DNA of 43,984 nucleotides, taken from IMG/VR virus record IMGVR_UViG_3300002460_000023, positions 1 through 43,984 of that record. One strand, given 5' to 3'. Shown piece by piece: positions 1 to 6,884 of this stretch. Position 1 is the stretch's first letter, and every line of letters begins with the position of its first letter. The position numbers were made by a program, and so were the translations under genes. The notes below the pieces were generated by a model. It was not told the origin of the DNA, ran no database searches, and worked only from the letters and a program-made list of their open reading frames with translations. This DNA comes from a virus.

Positions 1-2
1 AG

Positions 3-161
3 CTACTTGACGGTTACACCCTTGGTGAACGATGGCTTCTTGACGCCACCCTTGTCAGGCCCAGAGGGCGGCACGGCGGGCGGCCTTTTCGTCTGCGGGT
101 CGCGGACTTTCTGCGGCCGGTTGTCGTTGCTTTGCATTCCTGACGACGGCAAATTGCTCAC
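3..161 (-). CDS. Small basic proline/lysine-rich protein, 52 aa
   Basis: A short gene nested over the 3' end of the methyltransferase gene, in another frame. It has a GTG start at 161 preceded by AGGAGG with a 7-nt spacer, one of the best ribosome binding sites in the window, and it ends with TAG at 3-5. The product is basic and rich in Pro, Lys and Gly, with no recognisable domain; it ends in a run like KKPSFTKGVTVK. The overlap with the upstream gene (107 nt) is large for this genome, so either the methyltransferase tail is dispensable or both frames are used. Function unknown. The strong ribosome binding site and a plausible composition are the only support. Confidence 0.55.
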   Translation of the reverse strand: MSNLPSSGMQSNDNRPQKVRDPQTKRPPAVPPSGPDKGGVKKPSFTKGVTVK

Positions 162-837
162 TGTTCAGCCTCCTAGCGATGGCAATGAGAAAGTCATTGC
201 CGTTGTAAACACCAAGACCCTGTACCTTCTCCAGCTCAAAGCCACTGGCCTGAAGGTCACGATAAAGCTGCCACTGCTTCACCGGTTCATACAGCATGCC
301 GGTTTCACCCGACATTGTTATGTCCATTTCGTATTCGGCTTGCTGCCTTCCTTGTAGACAGCAAAGGTAAAGCCGCCCCCCTTCCGCTGTTACCCGTGCA
401 AGCTCCGTGGTGAAGGCTAAGCGTTCCGCAAGAGGCATAAACTCCAATACCTGTAAAACCAGCACCCCCTGGAAACGGCCTGTTATGAAAGGGAGGCTAC
501 GGACATCCCCAACAACAGGTGTCAAACCGTCTTCCGGGTAAGCCTTAACTGCCCCGCTTAGAACCTTAGCCGACAGGTCAACCGGTATCACCCTGATCTT
601 GCTGCGTCCTTCAAAGGATTGCAGAAAGTGGCTGGTCTTGGCCGTACCACACCCGGCGTCAAGCACAAGACCCCCGCCGTCTTGGAGGGCTACAGTCACC
701 ATCTTAAGAACAGCCGACTGCAAGGGGCTAACCTTGCCCTTATTCTCCTCCGTAAACTGGTCGCGGGCCAGAACGCTTTCCAGGTATCGCCTCTGGTTGG
801 CGATCGTGTAGCTAGCCTTGGGCTCTGGGAGCTTCAC
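55..837 (-). CDS. Class I SAM-dependent methyltransferase, 260 aa
   Basis: Rossmann-fold methyltransferase. Motif I is visible at residues ~57-68 (VLDAGCGTAKTS), followed by an acidic residue at the end of the second strand (VIPVDLS) and the VVGDVRSLPF segment that usually contacts the adenine of SAM. The substrate cannot be read from sequence; the fold resembles UbiE/BioC-type small-molecule or tRNA methyltransferases more than DNA methyltransferases, since no DPPY or PC motif is present. The GTG start at 837 overlaps the stop of the upstream gene as GTGA. The last ~35 residues are charged and low in complexity and overlap the small gene at 3-161 in another frame. Membership of the methyltransferase fold is clear; role is unknown. 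Confidence 0.85.
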   Translation of the reverse strand: MKLPEPKASYTIANQRRYLESVLARDQFTEENKGKVSPLQSAVLKMVTVALQDGGGLVLDAGCGTAKTSHFLQSFEGRSKIRVIPVDLSAKVLSGAVKAYPEDGLTPVVGDVRSLPFITGRFQGVLVLQVLEFMPLAERLAFTTELARVTAEGGRLYLCCLQGRQQAEYEMDITMSGETGMLYEPVKQWQLYRDLQASGFELEKVQGLGVYNGNDFLIAIARRLNSEQFAVVRNAKQRQPAAESPRPADEKAARRAALWA

Positions 838-1280
838 GCCGGTATGCCCATATGGCCGAAGAATTTCTTCAGCTTCTGCTCGGCGGCGGGTAGAAGCTTA
901 TAACGCTCCTGGTACCCGGCGCTCGTGGACATGGTGGTATGCGCGAGGAACCCCTCACTGGACAAGTTGCTGAACACTCTACGAAGGTGTCGAGCCCGCG
1001 TCTTGTGCGCCGGAAGGAACTGAAAGGCATCTGCTCGGTAGAAGTTTGTCTTACGTAGCCCCAACAGAAGAACCTTCTCGGCGATGCTCAGACACGGCGG
1101 ATAGAGCATGCTGGTGCCAGCCCGAAGTTGGGCTACTCGCCCAAGGCGGACCTTTTCCCTCAACCGCTTGGGTTGCCACTCCTGTTTTGGCCCAGCCTGC
1201 TGACGCTTGAGCTCTTGCGCCTTCCTCTTGAGCTTTCGGTAACGCTTCAACTCAACCTTTGACATCTTTGTAAGCAGCAT
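834..1280 (-). CDS. Winged-helix-like basic protein, 148 aa
   Basis: Basic N-terminal half rich in Lys and Arg, followed by a compact C-terminal domain. A pattern of LRRVFSNLSSEGFL, a short beta-like stretch, then YKLLPAAEQKLKKFF looks like the recognition helix and wing of a winged-helix DNA-binding domain. The ATG at 1280 is preferred because AGGGGG lies 6 nt upstream; an internal ATG at 1265 would give 143 aa. The start overlaps the end of the upstream HTH gene by 29 nt, and the stop overlaps the methyltransferase start by 4 nt, so the three genes are probably co-translated. Likely DNA-binding; regulatory role is inference only. Confidence 0.7.
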   Translation of the reverse strand: MLLTKMSKVELKRYRKLKRKAQELKRQQAGPKQEWQPKRLREKVRLGRVAQLRAGTSMLYPPCLSIAEKVLLLGLRKTNFYRADAFQFLPAHKTRARHLRRVFSNLSSEGFLAHTTMSTSAGYQERYKLLPAAEQKLKKFFGHMGIPA

Positions 1281-2184
1281 CGGTAGCCCCCTGGGTGAGT
1301 TGCCGGTGACGGAGATTGGCGACATACTGTTCCATGTGTGCCTGGAGTTCCTCTGTTGACAGGTTCTTGTAGAAATCTGGGGGCTTGGGCTGAAGGATGT
1401 TATCACCTATGTGAACATCAACGTGCACCCCGTCCTTCATCTCTTTCTTATCGTCGGGCTTGGGCAGCCCCGCGTTGACGAACAGCCCAAGATTCTTCAT
1501 CAGGTCAAACGTGCGCAGTTCCCTAGCCTCAATCTCTTGACGAAGCTCTCGCCTGGAAATGTATTGGTCAGCCCCCATTGCAGTGAGGTCATTGAAGGCT
1601 TGTCGCTGTAGCGTCTCCAGGCGGTTTAGCGTGCTCAGGATGCTGGTCTGTGCCTCTTCTGCGGTAGCCGCTAATACCTTGAAGTGTGATAACTCCCGGA
1701 GATCGCTGCGGACTATCCTGTTGGCAATACCCCAATGCTGGGCAATCTCCGGGATGGTGTACCCCTGTGCTAACAGGTCAGCAGAAATAAGTCGGCGCAT
1801 CCACAGAGCCAGGTTCTCGGCTTCTAGACGGGCCAACCTCGGGGTACCATGTACACGACCCTTGGCGACCTTGCCAACACCTTGAAGAACCTGCTGCACA
1901 CGCTTGGTGTCATAAGCCGCCATTGGCAGACTTACACCCTGTGTCAACATTTCAATGGCTCTGGAAATAGCAGTAATACTTTCCGGGTTGTACGCAGAGG
2001 GAGCGTGCCCCTGTATGGCCTCCTTACGGATAGCCATATTCTTGGCACGCCGCAGTTGATGCCTAACGGCTTGGCTGGGTTGGCCAGTAGCCGGGTTGAT
2101 GACAACCCGCCGCTTCACCTGCTTCCCAACCAGCGTCTTCACCGGGGCTTGAGTGTCGGTGACCTTAACCCGCTTCATCTGCAT
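1252..2184 (-). CDS. HTH protein, possible small terminase subunit, 310 aa
   Basis: A helix-turn-helix is visible around residues 137-165 (LLAQGYTIPEIAQHWGIAN), followed by a long helical region and a C-terminal acidic and Pro-rich tail. An HTH of the form GYTxxEIAxxxGxS followed by helices is common in phage small terminase subunits, which bind the packaging site, but also in other phage DNA-binding proteins. No large terminase is present in the window; genes further left would decide this. The ATG at 2184 is chosen because AGGGGAAG lies just upstream; an open frame extends to 2247, but that part overlaps the upstream gene. The role as terminase is inference. Confidence 0.7.
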   Translation of the reverse strand: MQMKRVKVTDTQAPVKTLVGKQVKRRVVINPATGQPSQAVRHQLRRAKNMAIRKEAIQGHAPSAYNPESITAISRAIEMLTQGVSLPMAAYDTKRVQQVLQGVGKVAKGRVHGTPRLARLEAENLALWMRRLISADLLAQGYTIPEIAQHWGIANRIVRSDLRELSHFKVLAATAEEAQTSILSTLNRLETLQRQAFNDLTAMGADQYISRRELRQEIEARELRTFDLMKNLGLFVNAGLPKPDDKKEMKDGVHVDVHIGDNILQPKPPDFYKNLSTEELQAHMEQYVANLRHRQLTQGATDAAYKDVKG

Positions 2185-2497
2185 CAACTTCCCCTGTTTT
2201 CGCTGTCGGATGGCCAACGGTGACGCCCTGCGACTGCAAGAATTCACTCTCGTCTATGAAGAAGACCCACGAGATAACGCTGTTCGCACACTTAAACGTG
2301 ATCTGCCAGACCGCTTCCTTGGCTTCTCGCATTACGCGATCCTGCCTATCGAATACCCACTCGTGCCCAGATGCACAGCGGTAAGGCTCCAGCCCAAGGA
2401 AGCGTTTCTGGTCGTTCTGCCTGTCAGCCGCTATGCGGCAGTCGGGGCAAGCCGCAAACTTGAACCCATACGCGGGCGACATGAACACCGGTTGCAC
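2165..2497 (-). CDS. Zinc-ribbon protein, 110 aa
   Basis: Small protein with a CPDC pair near residue 18 and a second metal-ligand-like group, CASGHEW, near residue 41, typical of a zinc ribbon in which a His can replace one Cys. The C-terminal part is acidic. The GTG start at 2497 lies 3 nt after the upstream stop; an internal ATG at about 2482 is possible. The end overlaps the HTH gene by 20 nt. It belongs to a group of small zinc-binding proteins in the left part of the window. Function unknown; could bind nucleic acid or another phage protein. Confidence 0.7.
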   Translation of the reverse strand: MQPVFMSPAYGFKFAACPDCRIAADRQNDQKRFLGLEPYRCASGHEWVFDRQDRVMREAKEAVWQITFKCANSVISWVFFIDESEFLQSQGVTVGHPTAKTGEVDADEAG

Positions 2498-2500
2498 TTG

Positions 2501-2884
2501 CTACACCCGTTCGCCGACGTCCAGGACGCGAACGCCCTTCTCCATAGCCTGCGCCCTCACCTGCTTGTTACGCTTGTACATCTTGATGAAATTCTCCACG
2601 ATCTTGGCCGGGTCAGCGTTCTCTGGGGTCTCCTCCCAGAAGATGGTGGGATTGTTCTTCGTCTCCACCCAGCTTGCCGACTTGTCGTTCTTCTTGTCCT
2701 TCCCCGTGATTTGAAGAATGAACCGGCCCTGCTCCGGGGAGCTTTCATCAAGCTCGATGACTGAACCCTCGATCGCGGTGAAGTGCTGCGTGACAGAGCG
2801 GTCGCGCAACTCGGTCGCCACGAAACGGAAACGGCGCTTTACACCCACGGGCTTCTTGACATTGACAGAGGCTTCTGCGGCCAC
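2501..2884 (-). CDS. Hypothetical protein, 127 aa
   Basis: No family recognised. GTG start at 2884 with AGGAGGG and a 7-nt spacer, a very good initiation site. The protein mixes beta-like stretches (RFRFVATELRD, GRFILQITGKD) with a C-terminal Lys/Arg-rich helix (IKMYKRNKQVRAQ), and could be a small virion-associated or nucleic-acid-binding protein. It sits 28 nt after the P-loop protein and 3 nt before the zinc-ribbon protein, suggesting one transcript. Confidence 0.75.
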   Translation of the reverse strand: MAAEASVNVKKPVGVKRRFRFVATELRDRSVTQHFTAIEGSVIELDESSPEQGRFILQITGKDKKNDKSASWVETKNNPTIFWEETPENADPAKIVENFIKMYKRNKQVRAQAMEKGVRVLDVGERV

Positions 2885-2912
2885 GCGCTTACCCTCCTGA
2901 ATTGGGTTACCT

Positions 2913-3464
2913 TCATTGAAGCAGCTTAACGGCCCCTATTGCCTGAAATACGGGGTGCTCATACAAGGCTTCTACAATTTCGTTAACACCAGCCTCACCG
3001 TTCAAAACCCAATCGGGGTGTACCCACTGGTCCACCAGATTACGCACCTTGGTGAAGCGCCCCTGCACCCACGCGCTGTCTTGGTGGCTGTCCCTGCGGA
3101 TGCGCCGCTTGTAAGCTAACTGATAGTCACAGTCCAGCAAGGCCACCGTAAGCTTGAAATCAAGGCTGATAACACTTGAGAAAAACTTCCCGTTACCGAG
3201 CCTATCCCCCTCTGCAAGTATAAAGCGAATCGGCGTAAAAGCCAACCACTTTAGCACGGGAGTTATCGCGTTCATAGCCAAGCCGTCTGTTCCGCTGAAG
3301 CCACCACCTCGTATGACACCTATCTCAGCCCCAACCGGATACCGGACATAGCTGACAAGCCCTTCCTTGCACTGCATACTAGGAACATACCGCAAGGCAG
3401 AACGTACGGCGGTCGTCTTACCCGCGCCGGGCGGGCCAATCAGGTAAAACAGGTGCTTATCCAC
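2913..3464 (-). CDS. P-loop kinase-like ATPase, 183 aa
   Basis: A canonical Walker A motif GPPGAGKTT stands at residues 10-18, right at the N-terminus as in nucleoside/nucleotide kinases, polynucleotide kinases and small phage ATPases. The size (183 aa) suits a small kinase. A Lys/Arg-rich segment YKRRIRRDSH near residue 125 could be the lid region. A DCD segment lies just before it. The substrate cannot be assigned. GTG start at 3464 with AGGGA upstream. It is the first gene after a 464-nt gene-free, hairpin-rich region, so it may have its own promoter there. Confidence 0.8.
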   Translation of the reverse strand: MDKHLFYLIGPPGAGKTTAVRSALRYVPSMQCKEGLVSYVRYPVGAEIGVIRGGGFSGTDGLAMNAITPVLKWLAFTPIRFILAEGDRLGNGKFFSSVISLDFKLTVALLDCDYQLAYKRRIRRDSHQDSAWVQGRFTKVRNLVDQWVHPDWVLNGEAGVNEIVEALYEHPVFQAIGAVKLLQ

Positions 3465-3483
3465 GAGGGTTCCCTATAAAGAA

Positions 3484-3540
3484 TCCAGCTTGCCGTCGAG
3501 CCTCCGGGCGCCCCCGCTCGGTGCCCAACGACAAGCTGGA
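3484..3540 (-). repeat. Long stem-loop before the P-loop gene
   Basis: Perfect 9-bp inverted repeat TCCAGCTTG/CAAGCTGGA enclosing a GC-rich interior with its own pairing (CGAGC/GCTCG and a GGGCGCCC palindrome). It lies 20 nt upstream of the P-loop kinase start. It could be the 3' end of a small RNA, a processing site or a leader structure; no U-run follows. Confidence 0.5.
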
Positions 3541-3682
3541 GTGAAATTGAGCAGCACGGTGAGCACGGGTTTCCACCAACCCTATCTGTAGAGCTGTGTC
3601 TGTAGCCGCTTACAGGCCCGGTCTTCCCCATCCGGCAAGGTTACAGTGTCAGGGCACACAGCTTCTACATAGCCCACTTTCA

Positions 3683-3714
3683 TCTACGGCGTTGGTCCCC
3701 ACCCACGCCGTAGA
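3683..3714 (-). repeat. Perfect 10-bp inverted repeat
   Basis: TCTACGGCGT and ACGCCGTAGA flank a 12-nt loop. This is the most stable hairpin in the 3465-3928 region. No U-run follows on either strand, so a simple intrinsic terminator is unlikely; an RNA structure or protein-binding site is more plausible. Confidence 0.55.
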
Positions 3715-3864
3715 ATATAGTCACCGAACATGCCGCTCGCGGTGACAAAACGTTTGCCCTTCACATTGGATTCCGCCAATGCTGTAACGACCGGGCCAGC
3801 CGTGCCATTTGTCTCACCAGAGTTAGCACGGACCTGTGGTCGAGCCTATACCGTGCATTTCTCA

Positions 3865-3881
3865 GCCGGGATCGAGCCGGC
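3865..3881 (-). other. tRNA T-arm-like hairpin 1
   Basis: Read on the minus strand, a 5-bp GCCGG/CCGGC stem with a 7-nt loop CTCGATC, matching the T-arm geometry but with C where tRNAs usually have the first T of the loop. A pairing acceptor 5' strand at tRNA distance is not visible, so this is not called a tRNA. Confidence 0.3.
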
Positions 3882-3910
3882 CTCCCTTCGCATCAGCCCT
3901 CGGCAAGCGA

Positions 3911-3927
3911 GCGGGAATTGAACCCGC
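3911..3927 (-). other. tRNA T-arm-like hairpin 2
   Basis: Read on the minus strand, a 5-bp GCGGG/CCCGC stem with the loop TTCAATT, an exact match to the tRNA T-loop (B-box) consensus. The following bases TCGCTTG would be the acceptor 3' strand, but no matching 5' strand is found at 60-80 nt upstream, where the coding region of the 3929-4423 gene lies. It could be a tRNA remnant, part of a permuted tRNA, or chance. Confidence 0.35.
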
Positions 3928-3928
3928 C

Positions 3929-4423
3929 TTACAACTGTTCTGTTCTGTGCCAACCGCGCTCCTGCCTAAATGCCCACCGTTGTACAATACGGCTTTCACT
4001 GTTCATACGCAACACAGTCCTTGCAGCAAAACGGTAGAGCCTGTTCGTTAGGCAACGATACGTCGGATGTGGCACGACTATCAAGCTACCCGGCCATACT
4101 TCCAATGCGACCTGTTCTGCCTGGACGCCGGTGGCGACTACCACGTCTGGTCGTCGGACGTTGATCCAGTATCTAACGTAGTCGGGGTCCGGCTCCAAAC
4201 GACTACTAGGTCGATCGCCGACGTGCCAAGTGGTGTTAAAGAACCAAATGCCGCACGGGTCCCATTCAAAGTCAAATAACAGTCGGAGTCTAGAGCCGGT
4301 CTTATTAACCTTCCGGTCGAAACCTGGATGCCACCATTGACCGTGTTGGAGCATCCTCTCAAAGCGCGCTCGGTGCCCCGGGGAACGAGCATCATAGGCG
4401 TTCTGCATGAGGCAAAGAATCAT
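3929..4423 (-). CDS. Uracil-DNA-glycosylase-fold-like protein, 164 aa (tentative)
   Basis: The C-terminal half has the order strand (DVVVATGVQAEQVAL), strand (GSLIVVPHPTYRCLTN), helix. This is reminiscent of the end of the uracil-DNA glycosylase superfamily, where a small-residue strand precedes an HPS/HPT-type loop. The N-terminal half has many aromatic residues (FDFEWDP, WFFNTTWHVGD) and shows no clear water-activating motif, so an enzymatic role is uncertain. ATG at 4423 with GGAAG upstream; the start overlaps the methyltransferase gene by 32 nt. The stop lies inside the hairpin-rich region boundary. A generic nucleotide-binding protein is an alternative. Confidence 0.6.
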   Translation of the reverse strand: MILCLMQNAYDARSPGHRARFERMLQHGQWWHPGFDRKVNKTGSRLRLLFDFEWDPCGIWFFNTTWHVGDRPSSRLEPDPDYVRYWINVRRPDVVVATGVQAEQVALEVWPGSLIVVPHPTYRCLTNRLYRFAARTVLRMNSESRIVQRWAFRQERGWHRTEQL

Positions 4424-5060
4424 CTGTCTTCCGTTCTAGGATAGCCTGCATGTAGTCGCCGGTTCTCCAGAGGGAATGGATACCCCAATGAGATAGCTTA
4501 AAGCCCACCGCAGCACGCAGAAGGCTGCCCTGAGTAATTGGCGTATCCGTTATTTGTTCAGACCCATCTGGGGGTGCAATGGCGGGCCCTCCGATGTACA
4601 CAAATTCAGTGACCAAGCGAGCTAGCGCTCGCCAGACACGCCTGTAAAGGGCAGGTTGGATATGCTCATAAGAGTCGAGAAACAGAGCACAGGCAAGTGG
4701 CTCTATTCTGTCTTCTAACCACTTCACGATGTCACCAGTGTCTACGTGAACACCCTGATTGTTTGAAGCAGCGTAACCAGCCAGAATAGGGGACAGCTCT
4801 ACACCCAGAAGCCGACTTGGCGTAATACCCAGCTTCTGCAAGACAACCAAAGAGTAGCCGGCGCCACAACCAAGATCGGCGATGGTGCCTTCGGCTGGGA
4901 CACCTACTGTTTTCAACACTTCTGACATCATACGATGTCTTGGCCCGCCAGTAGCGTAATAGCTCATCTGCTTCTGAAGGTCCTTGTCGTAGTAAGCCCG
5001 TATCTGTGTCAGTGTGCTACCGTCGTGCTGTGTTCCACCAAGACTGATGATCAAGCTCAA
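4392..5060 (-). CDS. Class I SAM-dependent methyltransferase, 222 aa
   Basis: Motif I is clear at about residues 60-70 (IADLGCGAGYSLVVL), followed by LLGVELSP with the acidic residue expected to hold the SAM ribose, then a VDTGD segment. The region after motif IV (CALFLDSYEH) lacks a DPPY signature, so DNA base methylation is unlikely from motifs alone; protein, small-molecule or sugar methylation is possible. The TTG start at 5060 overlaps the upstream stop as TTGA and has AGGG at a good distance. It is unrelated in close sequence to the methyltransferase at 55-837. Confidence 0.82.
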   Translation of the reverse strand: MSLIISLGGTQHDGSTLTQIRAYYDKDLQKQMSYYATGGPRHRMMSEVLKTVGVPAEGTIADLGCGAGYSLVVLQKLGITPSRLLGVELSPILAGYAASNNQGVHVDTGDIVKWLEDRIEPLACALFLDSYEHIQPALYRRVWRALARLVTEFVYIGGPAIAPPDGSEQITDTPITQGSLLRAAVGFKLSHWGIHSLWRTGDYMQAILERKTDDSLPHAERL

Positions 5061-5449
5061 GAGTGTAGCCCTCTAGAGAAGGCACCTTCTACTAGGTATG
5101 CAGATGTTCTAAATTCGTTGAAGGAGTAGACATTCTGGAGCCAAGACCTTACCTGCTCGTTTTCTACAGACAACACGAATTTTGCGCCCCTTGGTGGATA
5201 GTCTATTGCTAACGGAAAGGTTACCTCTAGCCTGTTTCTGCCAAGCGCCTTCGCGGACAGAATCGCCATTCTAGTTGCCACGGTGTCTACGTACCAGACG
5301 ATGCCTTTAGCCCGATCCATAATTTCCACGCTGGGAACACCAGAAGACCAATTTTTCAGAGTAAGCTCAAAGCCGAAACTAGAAGCTGCGGCAGGGTTTG
5401 TGAGCACTGAAGGTTCTCCGGTCACGCCTGTAACGGGGAACGTCGTCAT
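5057..5449 (-). CDS. Hypothetical protein, 130 aa
   Basis: No family recognised. The composition is beta-rich, with alternating hydrophobic stretches (GIVWYVDTVATRMAIL, GAKFVLSVE), which would suit a small virion or adaptor protein. The ATG at 5449 is chosen because GGAAG lies 5 nt upstream; an in-frame start at 5461 would add four residues. The start overlaps the upstream gene by 71 nt in a different frame, and the end is coupled to the methyltransferase by a 4-nt overlap. Confidence 0.65.
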   Translation of the reverse strand: MTTFPVTGVTGEPSVLTNPAAASSFGFELTLKNWSSGVPSVEIMDRAKGIVWYVDTVATRMAILSAKALGRNRLEVTFPLAIDYPPRGAKFVLSVENEQVRSWLQNVYSFNEFRTSAYLVEGAFSRGLHS

Positions 5450-5795
5450 TTCTGCTTCCATACAATCGCAGGTACCAAGATGGCGGCTTTAACTCTCTGC
5501 TGTCTTCACGGCGCTTCTGGTTGTCAAGATAACGGATGTACCCAGGGTGCAGGTAAGACTTGATGTCTAAGGGGTCGGGATAATCAACAAAACCAACAGA
5601 AGAAGGTAATACTCCCGTCCAGTCACACAAAAAACCAGCGGAGGGCCGAATGCCGTACCTTCCCATCTTAGAACGAAGGGTATTTAGGGTTATACCCTCG
5701 AATATCGCGTTGTCTACATCCAAGGTTATCTCATCAACGACTATTGGACACCCTGCGAGGGTGCCGGATAAGCCTTCTTGTAGGCTATCTGACAT
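5379..5795 (-). CDS. Hypothetical protein, 138 aa
   Basis: No family recognised. The middle contains GFLCDWTGVLPSSVGFVDYPDP and a C-terminal stretch rich in Arg, Tyr and Lys (YLDNQKRREDSRE, then YGSRNDDVPRYRRDRR). The ATG at 5795 is taken because earlier starts lie deep inside the upstream gene; its ribosome binding site is weak. The C-terminus overlaps the next gene by 71 nt, so one of the two reading frames there may not be functional, or a small indel has extended this frame. Confidence 0.55.
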   Translation of the reverse strand: MSDSLQEGLSGTLAGCPIVVDEITLDVDNAIFEGITLNTLRSKMGRYGIRPSAGFLCDWTGVLPSSVGFVDYPDPLDIKSYLHPGYIRYLDNQKRREDSRELKPPSWYLRLYGSRNDDVPRYRRDRRTFSAHKPCRSF

Positions 5796-6031
5796 CGGAT
5801 GAACTCTCGGTATTGAGCAGACAGATGACAACTAGTTGTGAACACGCGGTCAGCAGCTAATAGCTGCATCGCCTCTTTTATGTCTTCTGGTGTGACCTGG
5901 CAAATCATAGAGGCAAGAACGGGTTGCTGAATATTCCGTAATGTCTCTTCAACGTAAGTGCTAAGTCCCAGAACAACGGGGTGTACCCCTGCCCGGCTTA
6001 AAGCTGAGTGTGAACTGCTCGTTTTCCCCAT
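5741..6031 (-). CDS. Hypothetical protein, 96 aa
   Basis: Small, mostly helical protein (YVEETLRNIQQPVLASMI, then DIKEAMQLLAADRVF) with no recognised domain. The ATG at 6031 has GAGG with a 6-nt spacer, a convincing initiation signal, although this makes it overlap the preceding zinc-site gene by 71 nt and the following gene by 55 nt. Function unknown. Confidence 0.6.
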   Translation of the reverse strand: MGKTSSSHSALSRAGVHPVVLGLSTYVEETLRNIQQPVLASMICQVTPEDIKEAMQLLAADRVFTTSCHLSAQYREFIRCQIAYKKAYPAPSQGVQ

Positions 6032-6266
6032 CGGTTACCTCTTTGTAGCGCCCCCAAGCCCCATCTGCCGCTGGACGAACGGGTAGCTTCGCAGTAAAGC
6101 AAAAACGCCCCACCGTCGCTAGGTTATAGGTGCAACCAGCGGGGAGCCCCGTGAAGGCCATAGGCCGACCACAGACACCACATGTAGCTCGCACGTAGAC
6201 TACGGAGTTTGCTGGGTCCGCGAAGGCAACAAGGTTGAAGCTTGTGTGTTCACAAGATTTTTCCAT
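5961..6266 (-). CDS. Small zinc-site protein, 101 aa
   Basis: The N-terminus carries CEH at residues 5-7 and CGVC at about 29-32, a C-x-H...C-x2-C arrangement suited to a single zinc ion. The rest has beta-like segments and an acidic loop. The ATG at 6266 is inside the preceding gene's 3' part (67-nt overlap) and has only a weak ribosome binding site. Similar small zinc-site proteins are frequent in large phages, usually without a known role. Confidence 0.6.
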   Translation of the reverse strand: MEKSCEHTSFNLVAFADPANSVVYVRATCGVCGRPMAFTGLPAGCTYNLATVGRFCFTAKLPVRPAADGAWGRYKEVTDGENEQFTLSFKPGRGTPRCSGT

Positions 6267-6448
6267 TGCCAGCCAAGGTAAAAGTTAATGAAGATACCCC
6301 ACATGGGTTGCTGCCCCTGTACAACGCATGGTTTCCATGAGCCAGTCTTCAGATCGTAGCGGTAAGCGCACCCCTCTTGGATAGCCTTAACAAGCCTCGC
6401 TCTTGCAGATAGGTGCTTGTACGGAAAAGATACCCAATTTCTATCCAT
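6200..6448 (-). CDS. Hypothetical protein, 82 aa
   Basis: Short protein with a mixed charged and aromatic composition (ARARLVKAIQEGCAYRYD, then MWGIFINFYLGWQW). The ATG at 6448 is preferred because GGAG lies 9 nt upstream; a TTG at 6463 is possible. It overlaps the upstream zinc-site gene by 100 nt and the downstream gene by 67 nt, in different frames. It may be a real small gene, or part of a frame broken by an indel. Function unknown. Confidence 0.5.
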   Translation of the reverse strand: MDRNWVSFPYKHLSARARLVKAIQEGCAYRYDLKTGSWKPCVVQGQQPMWGIFINFYLGWQWKNLVNTQASTLLPSRTQQTP

Positions 6449-6729
6449 CCGTCGGTTCTCCAAGGAGGTTCCAAAGAGAGACTTACAGCAACACGGTCAA
6501 CCACGATTGAGCTTTCTATGAGTGGACACCAAAAGGGCACAGTAGTCGTGTAATCTACCGGCTTGTACGCGTGGAACAGTTTACAGAACCCATCACGGTA
6601 TCCGTCACCACGGTATCCATCACTGCTTTCACGGCCAATCAAAGCCGACCGGACACCGTAGAAAGGACAGTCAGCACAGCAAGAGACCCAACACCTCTTA
6701 ATGGGCAACGGGGTTACTGTACCCGTCAC
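6349..6729 (-). CDS. Cysteine-rich zinc-binding protein, 126 aa
   Basis: N-terminal half contains CCADCPFYG, FCKLFH and FWCPL, a CxxC plus later Cys/His pattern that is common in short phage zinc-binding proteins. The GTG start at 6729 forms a GTGA overlap with the upstream stop, which supports it strongly. The last ~35 residues overlap the 6200-6448 gene in another frame and look less protein-like, so the natural end may have been earlier. No enzymatic role is visible. Confidence 0.7.
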   Translation of the reverse strand: MTGTVTPLPIKRCWVSCCADCPFYGVRSALIGRESSDGYRGDGYRDGFCKLFHAYKPVDYTTTVPFWCPLIESSIVVDRVAVSLSLEPPWRTDGWIEIGYLFRTSTYLQERGLLRLSKRGALTATI

Positions 6730-6884
6730 GTGTTAGCCCGCCACCAAAAGTGGACGGGCAGGCAGGGTAATAGACAGACCCACACGTGCCAGTAGGCGTT
6801 GCCAAGCTCATTGAACTCCCACTTCTTAGCCCAGAAAACGCCCACCCATACGTCTTCCAGCTTGAACTCAAAACGGATGTTCAT
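6726..6884 (-). CDS. Small Trp-rich phage protein, 52 aa
   Basis: Not obvious from long-frame searches, but well supported: the ATG at 6884 overlaps the upstream stop as ATGA, GGAGG lies 5 nt before it, and the stop overlaps the next GTG start as GTGA. The product begins with the FEFKLEDVWVGVFW pattern and continues with a WHVWVCLLPCLPVHFWW stretch. I recognise this as a widespread small phage protein type in which a D-x-W-(V/I)-G-x-F-W motif is followed by a C-L-x-P-x-(L/I)-P motif. Its function is unknown. Confidence 0.85.
   Translation of the reverse strand: MNIRFEFKLEDVWVGVFWAKKWEFNELGNAYWHVWVCLLPCLPVHFWWRANT

Larger units (their letters stand above)
3465..3928 (-). other. Gene-free region with an array of hairpins; possible RNA locus
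   Basis: This 464-nt stretch holds no convincing coding frame, which is exceptional in a genome this compact. It contains at least six good inverted repeats: 3484-3492/3532-3540 (9 bp), 3683-3692/3705-3714 (10 bp), 3720-3726/3740-3746 (7 bp), 3764-3769/3776-3781 (6 bp), 3865-3869/3877-3881 and 3911-3915/3923-3927 (both 5 bp with 7-nt loops). None is followed by a U-run on the minus strand. The last two resemble tRNA T-arms, but I could not fold complete tRNAs around them. A structured non-coding RNA, degraded tRNA genes or a packaging/replication site are possible. Confidence 0.5.

Noticed and set aside
3800-4000. Complete tRNA genes around the two T-arm-like hairpins
   Set aside because: No acceptor 5' strand or anticodon arm at the right distance could be paired; the upstream bases belong to the 3929-4423 coding region.
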